Positions 1-4,171 of a stretch of 8,739 bases of DNA are shown here, piece after piece (positions within the stretch are counted from its first letter, which is position 1; the number at the start of each line of letters is the position of its first letter). Source of the stretch: Actinomycetes bacterium. GTDB lineage: Bacteria; Actinomycetota; Actinomycetes; Actinomycetales; Cellulomonadaceae. The translations under genes were made by a program, and so were the position numbers. The DNA is taken from positions 1-8,739 of the forward strand of contig JAEWQZ010000096.1 of assembly GCA_023460255.1 (NCBI GenBank), written 5' to 3'. The notes beneath the pieces are model-generated. The model did no database searches. It worked only from the letters and a program-made list of their open reading frames with translations, and was not told the DNA's origin.

Positions 1-381
1 GACCCCGCCAGCCCGTACGGCGCGGCGCTCGGCTGGCCCGACCCGCGCACCGATCAGGCGGACGCCGGGCCCCGCCACCGCCCTGGCCGGAAGGCGGGCG
101 CCGTGGTGGTGCTCGTGGACGGGGTGCTGGTCCTCTACCTCGAGCGGGGCGGGCGGACGCTCCTGTCCTTCACCGACGACGAGGGTCCGCTGCACGACGC
201 GGCTCGTGCCCTCGCGGCGACGGCGCGGACCGGGGCGCTCGGCCGACTGACCCTCAGCCGCGCCGACGGCGCGGCGGTCCTCGACCGGGACACGCTCGCC
301 GGCCCGCTCGCCCGGGCCCTCGCCGATTCGGGGTTCGGAGTCACGCCCCGCGGGCTCCGGCTGCGCGATGCCCGAGGGTGA
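1..381 (+). CDS. lhr: ATP-dependent helicase Lhr, C-terminal end (5' partial)
   Basis: This is the last 126 codons of a gene that enters from the left edge; the frame is open from base 1 and ends at TGA 379-381. The C-terminal signature of actinobacterial Lhr is visible: a basic Arg/Lys-Gly-Ala segment (about residues 28-34), then a strand-rich stretch reading V-V-V-L-V-D-G-x-L-V-L-Y-L-E-R-G-G-R-T-L-L with the conserved Y-x-E-R-G-G-R core. Lhr is a very large (about 1500 residue) superfamily 2 DNA-translocating helicase induced by DNA damage in mycobacteria. The helicase core itself lies outside the window, so the call rests on this tail and on the neighbour: the gene overlaps the glycosylase gene by 14 bases (368-381), and lhr followed by nei is a known actinobacterial pair. 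Confidence is good for family, while activity cannot be judged. Confidence 0.85.
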   Translation, partial: DPASPYGAALGWPDPRTDQADAGPRHRPGRKAGAVVVLVDGVLVLYLERGGRTLLSFTDDEGPLHDAARALAATARTGALGRLTLSRADGAAVLDRDTLAGPLARALADSGFGVTPRGLRLRDARG

Positions 382-1171
382 CATCCTGCGGCGGACCGCC
401 GCCGCGCTCGACGCGGCCCTGACCGGCCAGGTGGTCACCCGCACGGACCTGCGCTGGCCGAGCGCGGCGGGCACGTCGTTCGACGGCGCCGCGGTCCTCG
501 GCACCCACGCCTACGGCAAGCACCTGTTCACCAGGTTCGACGACGGACGGACGCTGCACACCCACCTGCGCATGGAGGGCTACTGGTTCGTGCACCCCAC
601 CGGGGCGCCCGGCGCGCGGGCGCGCGGGGCATCCGTCCGGGCCCTGATCGGCACCGCCGCGCACACGGCCGTCGGTCACCGCCTCGGGATGCTCGACGTG
701 GTGCCCACCCGGGCGGAAGGCGACCTCGTGGCCCACCTCGGCCCGGACGTCCTCGCCGACGACTTCCCCGAGCGCGGGCTGCCCGAGGCCCTGGGCCGCG
801 CGGCCGCGCACGCCGGGACACCCGTCGCCGAGGTGCTGCTGGACCAGACCGTCGCCGCCGGGATCGGCACGATCTACCTGGCGGAGTCGCTCTTCACGCG
901 ACGGGTCTGGCCGTGGACCCCCGTGGAGGGCACCGACCTCGCGACGGTGCTCATGGTGGCGCGGGCCCTCATGCAGCGCAGCGTCGCGGCACCGACACCG
1001 ACGGCCACCGGCGACACGGTGCACGGGCGGACGACCCTCGTGCACGGCCGGGCCGGCGGGCCGTGCCGACGGTGCGGCACGCCTGTGGCCGTCGGCAGCG
1101 CGGGCGTCCCACCGCGCGAGCGGCCGGTGTTCTGGTGCCCGACGTGCCAGGCGCGTCCGGGCGCGGGCTGA
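368..1171 (+). CDS. nei: Fpg/Nei-family DNA glycosylase (endonuclease VIII type, Lhr-linked)
   Basis: A 267-residue, normal-length bifunctional DNA glycosylase/AP lyase that removes oxidised bases in base-excision repair. ATG 368 is fixed by biology: the mature N terminus must be Pro2-Glu3, and the protein opens M-P-E-G-D. Other landmarks are Lys51 in Y-G-K-H-L-F (the conserved beta-clamp lysine), an L-R-M-E-G segment (68-71), a helix-two-turn-helix around 157-176 (L-L-D-Q then G-I-G-T-I-Y), and a C-terminal zinc finger with Cys233/Cys236 and Cys257/Cys260 preceded by arginines 250/252. The turn has Thr168 where the family normally has Asn (G-x-G-N), a DNA-backbone contact in Fpg/Nei enzymes. 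No clear Shine-Dalgarno precedes the ATG, consistent with translational coupling to lhr, whose end overlaps by 14 bases. In Mycobacterium tuberculosis the equivalent nei also sits beside lhr. Fpg/MutM is less likely because of that context and the divergent core. Confidence 0.92.
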   Translation: MPEGDILRRTAAALDAALTGQVVTRTDLRWPSAAGTSFDGAAVLGTHAYGKHLFTRFDDGRTLHTHLRMEGYWFVHPTGAPGARARGASVRALIGTAAHTAVGHRLGMLDVVPTRAEGDLVAHLGPDVLADDFPERGLPEALGRAAAHAGTPVAEVLLDQTVAAGIGTIYLAESLFTRRVWPWTPVEGTDLATVLMVARALMQRSVAAPTPTATGDTVHGRTTLVHGRAGGPCRRCGTPVAVGSAGVPPRERPVFWCPTCQARPGAG

Positions 1172-1179
1172 GCCCGCGC
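1161..1179. terminator. Perfect hairpin spanning the nei stop codon, likely bidirectional terminator
   Basis: An 8-base perfect inverted repeat (GCGCGGGC / GCCCGCGC) encloses a three-base loop that is exactly the nei stop codon TGA (1169-1171). It sits in the 41-base convergent gap between nei and clgR, where a terminator is expected for both strands. No T-tract follows on either side, which is common for actinobacterial terminators, so function is inferred from structure and position only. Confidence 0.6.
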
Positions 1180-1212
1180 GACGAGGCCGACCCTGTCGCT
1201 CGACCGGCGCGA

Positions 1213-1557
1213 TCAGCCGACGGGTGTGAGCGCCGTGTCGGAGACGGCGTCGCGCGGCCACGACCGGCCGCGCAGCAGGCAGTCCGCCAGGTCCGCGGGG
1301 ACCGTGTCGGGGATCGAGAGACCCTCGGCGAGGGCGACCCGGTCGCTGACCTCGCGCAGGACGAGCCACAGCGGCAGGTCCAGCGCGTCGCAGATGGAGC
1401 TGAGCAGCTCCGAGGACGCCTCCTTCTGCCCCCGCTCCACCTCGCTGAGGTAGCCGAGGGAGACACGTGCGGCCGAGGAGACCTCGCGCAGGGTACGACC
1501 CTGGCGCTGGCGCGCACCGCGGAGGACGTCACCGATCTCGCGTCGCAGAACGACCAC
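1213..1557 (-). CDS. clgR: ClgR-type XRE-family helix-turn-helix regulator
   Basis: A 114-residue DNA-binding protein with a Cro/C1-type helix-turn-helix. The N terminus (L-R-R-E-I-G-D-V-L-R) and the stretch R-T-L-R-E-V-S...V-S-L-G-Y-L-S-E-V-E-R-G-Q-K-E (about 21-46) followed by A-S-S-E-L-L (47-52) are the ClgR hallmark. ClgR activates clp protease genes and stress functions in Streptomyces, Corynebacterium and Mycobacterium. The frame is open upstream to 1707, but GTG 1557 is chosen because a full AAGGAGG lies 7 bases before it and the protein then begins exactly where family homology starts. The region after about residue 72 is variable and acidic and ends T-P-V-G, without the Ala-Ala end reported for Streptomyces ClgR as a Clp-dependent degron. 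It lies 146 bases downstream of cinA with its own candidate promoter and palindromes, so it is probably controlled separately from pgsA-cinA, perhaps by itself. M. tuberculosis also has clgR next to pgsA. Confidence 0.88.
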   Translation of the reverse strand: MVVLRREIGDVLRGARQRQGRTLREVSSAARVSLGYLSEVERGQKEASSELLSSICDALDLPLWLVLREVSDRVALAEGLSIPDTVPADLADCLLRGRSWPRDAVSDTALTPVG

Positions 1558-1564
1558 TGGGCGT

Positions 1565-1571
1565 CCTCCTT
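1565..1571 (-). promoter_or_regulatory. Strong Shine-Dalgarno deciding the clgR start
   Basis: On the minus strand the bases read AAGGAGG, a full anti-16S match, with a 7-base spacer to GTG 1557. It settles the start against the longer open frame reaching 1707, whose extra 50 codons do not resemble the family. Confidence 0.8.
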
Positions 1572-1607
1572 CCGTTCTGTCGGGCGTCCGAGGCGCGACG
1601 GCTCCAG

Positions 1608-1620
1608 CCGGCACTGCCGG
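1608..1620. repeat. 13-bp perfect palindrome in the clgR leader
   Basis: CCGGCA-C-TGCCGG is a perfect 6+1+6 inverted repeat about 50 bases upstream of the clgR start. A single-base loop is too tight for a full RNA hairpin, so a dimeric protein-binding site in DNA is the better reading. It abuts the next palindrome. Confidence 0.5.
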
Positions 1621-1633
1621 ACGCGTGCGCGTC
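1620..1633. promoter_or_regulatory. 14-bp palindrome, candidate operator for clgR
   Basis: GACGCG-TG-CGCGTC is a perfect 6+2+6 inverted repeat. It holds CGC and GCG half-sites four bases apart, just downstream of the transcription start predicted from the TACGGT box. ClgR sites described in other actinobacteria also pair CGC with GCG, but I recall a spacing of five, so this is not an exact match. Autoregulation by ClgR is a guess; a different regulator is possible. Confidence 0.4.
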
Positions 1634-1644
1634 GTCGGATCACC

Positions 1645-1673
1645 ACCGTACCCCGCCGGGCGGACGGCGTCGC
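1645..1673 (-). promoter_or_regulatory. Candidate clgR promoter
   Basis: On the minus strand a TACGGT (1650 down to 1645) fits the actinobacterial TAnnnT -10 element. A GCGACG lies 17 bases upstream (1673 down to 1668), a partial TTGACN-like -35. The predicted start of transcription is near 1638, giving a leader of about 80 bases that carries both palindromes and the Shine-Dalgarno. The -35 match is weak. Confidence 0.4.
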
Positions 1674-1703
1674 GGGCGTTACGACCGGGGGGGCTGAGGT
1701 GCG

Positions 1704-2228
1704 TCACGACGGGTGCAACGCACCGGTGGGCCCGTCTGTTCCCGCGCGCAGGGCTGCCACCAGCAGATCCATCGCCTCGTGGCGTGCTGCCGCCCGCACG
1801 GACGCCCGGTCGACCAGTCCCCCAGGCCGGGCCGACCGCGAGAATTCACCCGTCGGGCCGACGACGGCGACGTGGTAGGTGCCGGGCGGATGCCCGTCCT
1901 GGGGGTCGGGGCCCGCGACACCCGTCGTGGCGACCCCGACGTCCGCCCCCAGCGCGGTGCGCACCCCGCGTGCCATGGCGAGCGCGACGTCGACGTCGAC
2001 GGCGCCGCGCTCGGCGAGCAGCTCCTCCGGCACGGCCAGCAGCCGTGCCTTGAGCTCGGTGGCGTAGGCCACCACTCCCCCGCGCAGGCACGCCGACGCC
2101 CCGGGGACGTCCACCAGCGCCGACGTCAGAGCACCACCCGTCAGGGACTCCGCCACCGCGACCGTGAGGTCGCCCGCCACGAGGAGGCGGACCGCCTCGG
2201 CCGCGTCCCCCGGCGGGTCGACGGTCAC
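1704..2228 (-). CDS. cinA: CinA C-terminal-domain protein, nicotinamide-nucleotide amidase
   Basis: A 174-residue stand-alone CinA C-terminal domain (PncC type), which hydrolyses nicotinamide mononucleotide to nicotinate mononucleotide and ammonia in NAD salvage. Family landmarks in order: A-E-S-L-T-G-G (26-32, the catalytic-serine loop with Ser28; the usual Cys after it is Leu here), V-P-G-A-S then R-G-G-V-V-A-Y-A-T-E-L-K (49-60, conserved Lys60), T-T-G-V-A-G-P (101-107), and P-P-G-T-Y-H-V-A-V (114-122). The N-terminal MoCF-like domain of full-length CinA is absent, as is common for this form. GTG 2228 is chosen because it forms a 4-base GTGA overlap with the pgsA stop, has AGGAG five bases upstream (2234-2238) and starts the protein where homology starts. 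The frame remains open far upstream, but that part runs antisense through capA. The overlap implies translational coupling to pgsA. Confidence 0.9.
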   Translation of the reverse strand: MTVDPPGDAAEAVRLLVAGDLTVAVAESLTGGALTSALVDVPGASACLRGGVVAYATELKARLLAVPEELLAERGAVDVDVALAMARGVRTALGADVGVATTGVAGPDPQDGHPPGTYHVAVVGPTGEFSRSARPGGLVDRASVRAAARHEAMDLLVAALRAGTDGPTGALHPS

Positions 2229-2800
2229 GCCGGCTCCTGAACCGCTCGCCGCACGAGCCAGCCCCGGCGCAGGTAGTCCACGCCGGTGACGAGCGTGGCG
2301 ACCACCGCGGCGACCATCACCACCCACGCCAGGGTCGTCACCTGGGCGGGCAGTCGCTCCAGCGGCAGCAGGAACAGCGCGATCCCGACGGACTGGAGCA
2401 CCGTCTTGAGCTTGCCGCCGCGCGAGGCGGGGATCACGACGTACCGCAGCACGGCCAGACGCAGCGCGGTGATGCCCAGCTCTCGCACGAGGATGACGAC
2501 GGTCACCCACCACGGCAGGTCGCCGAGCCACGAGAGCGTGACGAGCGTGCACCCGACCAGCGCCTTGTCGGCGATCGGGTCGACGAGCTTGCCCCAGTCC
2601 GTGACCTCGTCGCGGCGCCGCGCGAGCCAACCGTCCAGCCGGTCGGTCGCCGCCGCCACGGCGAAGAGCGCCGCGGCGACGAGACGCAGGCCGCCGCCGT
2701 CGTCCGCGAGCAGGGCCGCCACGACCAACGGCACGAGGGCCATCCGGACCATCGTCACCACGTTCGCGGGGGTCCACACGGTGGGCACGGGCGCGGGCAC
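2225..2800 (-). CDS. pgsA: CDP-diacylglycerol-glycerol-3-phosphate 3-phosphatidyltransferase
   Basis: A 191-residue integral membrane enzyme that makes phosphatidylglycerophosphate, the committed step to phosphatidylglycerol and cardiolipin. The CDP-alcohol phosphotransferase signature is complete: Asp53, Asp56-Gly57, Ala60-Arg61, Gly70, Asp74 and Asp78 in exact D-x2-D-G-x2-A-R-x8-G-x3-D-x3-D spacing. The later G-G-K-L-K-T (128-133) and the N-terminal P-A-N-V-V-T-M-V-R are typical of PgsA rather than phosphatidylinositol synthase. Hydrophobic helices lie around 18-32, 38-52, 80-92, 97-120, 133-147 and 157-173. The start is taken as GTG 2800; GTG codons 5 and 8 (2788, 2779) are alternatives. 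The only Shine-Dalgarno-like sequence is GGTGG, 6 bases upstream, and a TAGGGT box is placed so that transcription could begin at the start codon. It overlaps cinA by 4 bases and diverges from capA. Actinobacteria often carry several pgsA-like genes; this one occupies the ftsK-clgR neighbourhood. Confidence 0.93.
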   Translation of the reverse strand: MPAPVPTVWTPANVVTMVRMALVPLVVAALLADDGGGLRLVAAALFAVAAATDRLDGWLARRRDEVTDWGKLVDPIADKALVGCTLVTLSWLGDLPWWVTVVILVRELGITALRLAVLRYVVIPASRGGKLKTVLQSVGIALFLLPLERLPAQVTTLAWVVMVAAVVATLVTGVDYLRRGWLVRRAVQEPA

Positions 2801-2806
2801 GGGACC

Positions 2807-2812
2807 ACCCTA
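2807..2812 (-). promoter_or_regulatory. Candidate -10 box of pgsA, possibly leaderless
   Basis: TAGGGT on the minus strand fits TAnnnT, and its last base is 7 bases from the pgsA GTG, the usual distance to a transcription start. No recognisable -35 lies 17-18 bases further up. A GGTGG in the same stretch could instead act as a weak ribosome site, which would require an earlier transcription start. Confidence 0.35.
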
Positions 2813-2844
2813 GGGGGCGGCGCGGAAGATCCCCGCGCCCGCGA

Positions 2845-2850
2845 TATCGT
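2845..2850 (+). promoter_or_regulatory. Candidate -10 box of capA, leaderless start
   Basis: TATCGT fits TAnnnT and ends 7 bases before GTG 2857, so transcription would begin on the start codon itself. The bases between show no purine-rich ribosome site, which supports leaderless translation. It overlaps the 8-base palindrome CGATATCG (2842-2849). No good -35 is visible. Confidence 0.45.
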
Positions 2851-2856
2851 CTCGTC

Positions 2857-4161
2857 GTGTCCCGCCACGCCCGCAGCGCCCCGTCGCGCCGCCCCGCGCG
2901 GCTCGCGGCCGTGCTCGTCGCCGTCCTCGCGACGGGCGCAGCGGCCGGCGCAGCGTGGACGGGCTCCCGGCCGGGGGCCGACTCCGGCCCGCAGGTCGCG
3001 GCGTCGCAGTCCCCCAGCCCGACCCCGACGCCGACACCGACCCCCACCCCGACCCCGACGCCCACGCCGGTCGACGCGGTCTTCACGATCCTCGCGGCCG
3101 GGGACGTGCTCACCCACCAGGCGGTCAACATCTCCGCCCGGTCGGGCTCGTCGTACGACTTCCGCCCGCTCTTCGCCCCGGTGGACGCCTGGGTCGAGGG
3201 AGCCGACCTCGCCCTGTGCCACATGGAGGTGCCGATCGCGCCCGCCGGCACGGCACCGTCGGGCTTCCCGATGTTCGGCGCGCCCGCCCGGATCGCCGCC
3301 GACCTGCGGGCGAGCGGCTGGGACGGCTGCTCGACCGCCTCGAACCACAGCCTCGACAGGGGCACCGACGGGGTGACCACCACGCTCGCCGCCTTCGACG
3401 CCGTGGGCCTGGGGCACGTCGGCACCGCACGCACCGCCGTCGAGGCCGCCGCGCCGCAGGTGTACACGCTCTACCGCGAGGGCCAGGAGATCCAGGTCGC
3501 GCACATCGCGGCGACCTACGGGACGAACGGGCTGCCGATCCCGTCGGCCACCCCATGGATGGTCCAGCTCATCGACACCGCCCAGCTCGTCGCGCAGGCC
3601 ACGGCCGCGCGGGAGGCCGGGGCGGAGGTCGTCGTCGCGAGCGTGCACTGCTGCGTGGAGTACACGAACTCCCCGACGGACCGGCAGGAGCAGATCGCGG
3701 CGGAGCTCGCGGCCTCGGGACAGATCGACCTGCTCATCGGTCACCACGCGCACGTGCCGCAGCCGGTCGTGGAGCTGCCCGGGGGCCCGCGTGGCGAGGG
3801 GATGTGGGTCGCCTACGGCCTGGGCAACTTCCTGTCGAACCAGGGGCCGCACGCGAACCTCCCGGCCACGAGCGAGAACGGGTTGATGATGCTCGCGTCG
3901 TTCACCAAGCCGCCCGACGGGCCGGCGTCGGTGACGGGTGTCGAGTGGATCGCGGTGACGGTGGACAGGGGCGCGGGGCACCGCATCGAGCCGCTGTCGG
4001 CGGGGGCCGCCGCCGGGACGGGTCTCGGCGAGCTCTCCGCCCGCCAGGTGTCCAACCGGCACGCTCTCGTCGCCGAGGTGGTGGGGTCGGCGGCACCCGA
4101 GCGGACCTCGCCCCCGGACCGGAACGGCCTGCCGCCGGTCGTACCGCGCCGCCCGCTGTAG
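2857..4161 (+). CDS. CapA-family (PGA_cap) metallophosphatase, secreted or membrane-anchored
   Basis: A 434-residue CapA/poly-gamma-glutamate-synthesis-type protein with a calcineurin-like phosphoesterase fold. An Arg-rich N terminus (1-15) leads into a hydrophobic helix (16-34, Ala-rich end, no lipobox), a signal peptide or anchor. A Ser/Pro then (Thr-Pro)8 stalk (52-71) follows, then the catalytic domain (about 76-370): G-D-V-L-T-H (82-87), H-M-E-V-P-I (122-127), S-N-H-S-L-D (162-167), V-H-C-C-V-E-Y (263-269), G-H-H-A-H-V (295-300) and Y-G-L-G-N-F-L-S-N (320-328). The acidic, His and Asn ligand positions seem retained, but the usual H-W-G is H-C-C. CapA proteins are tied to capsule or polyglutamate export, and some family members act on other wall polymers. 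No capB/capC-like ligase or transporter is nearby, so the substrate is unknown. The Pro-rich tail (411-434) is unexplained. GTG 2857 is the only start that keeps a normal signal segment. It is divergent from pgsA and convergent with the c-di-GMP gene. Confidence 0.88.
   Translation: MSRHARSAPSRRPARLAAVLVAVLATGAAAGAAWTGSRPGADSGPQVAASQSPSPTPTPTPTPTPTPTPTPVDAVFTILAAGDVLTHQAVNISARSGSSYDFRPLFAPVDAWVEGADLALCHMEVPIAPAGTAPSGFPMFGAPARIAADLRASGWDGCSTASNHSLDRGTDGVTTTLAAFDAVGLGHVGTARTAVEAAAPQVYTLYREGQEIQVAHIAATYGTNGLPIPSATPWMVQLIDTAQLVAQATAAREAGAEVVVASVHCCVEYTNSPTDRQEQIAAELAASGQIDLLIGHHAHVPQPVVELPGGPRGEGMWVAYGLGNFLSNQGPHANLPATSENGLMMLASFTKPPDGPASVTGVEWIAVTVDRGAGHRIEPLSAGAAAGTGLGELSARQVSNRHALVAEVVGSAAPERTSPPDRNGLPPVVPRRPL
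3022..3069 (+). repeat. Imperfect hexanucleotide repeat encoding (Thr-Pro)8
   Basis: Eight consecutive Thr-Pro codon pairs, built on variants of ACCCCG, encode the stalk between membrane segment and enzyme domain of the CapA-like protein. Units differ mainly at third positions, so it is ageing rather than freshly expanded. Gain or loss of whole units would change stalk length without breaking the frame. Confidence 0.8.
4117..4140. terminator. Hairpin near the 3' end of capA, possible terminator for the convergent gene
   Basis: GACCGG and CCGGTC (6-base arms) enclose an inner CGG/CCG stem with a two-base AA bulge and a four-base CCTG loop, nine pairs in total. It lies inside capA just before its stop, and about 32 bases past the stop of the minus-strand c-di-GMP gene. 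It could therefore end that transcript. No T-tract is present on either strand. A second weak stem (4149-4153 with 4167-4171) lies in the 10-base convergent gap. Confidence 0.3.
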
Positions 4162-4171
4162 CCGACGGCGG

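Noticed and set aside
341..1369. Minus-strand frame of 342 codons opposite nei
   Set aside because: Arg/Pro/Gly-rich antisense shadow that also crosses the nei-clgR boundary; no recognisable domain.
1671..1678. CGC-GG-GCG near the clgR -35 as a ClgR site
   Set aside because: Half-sites are only two bases apart, which does not fit a dimer of this regulator type; likely GC-rich background.
2824..2851. GGAAG ... CGTC resembling an ECF sigma-factor promoter before capA
   Set aside because: The spacer is 19 bases, too long for the usual 16-17, and the -35 core lacks the final C.
1704..3467. A 587-codon minus-strand frame that would make cinA much longer
   Set aside because: Only the last 174 codons match the CinA family. 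The rest runs antisense through capA and out of frame through pgsA, and reads its repeat as low-complexity Gly-Val.
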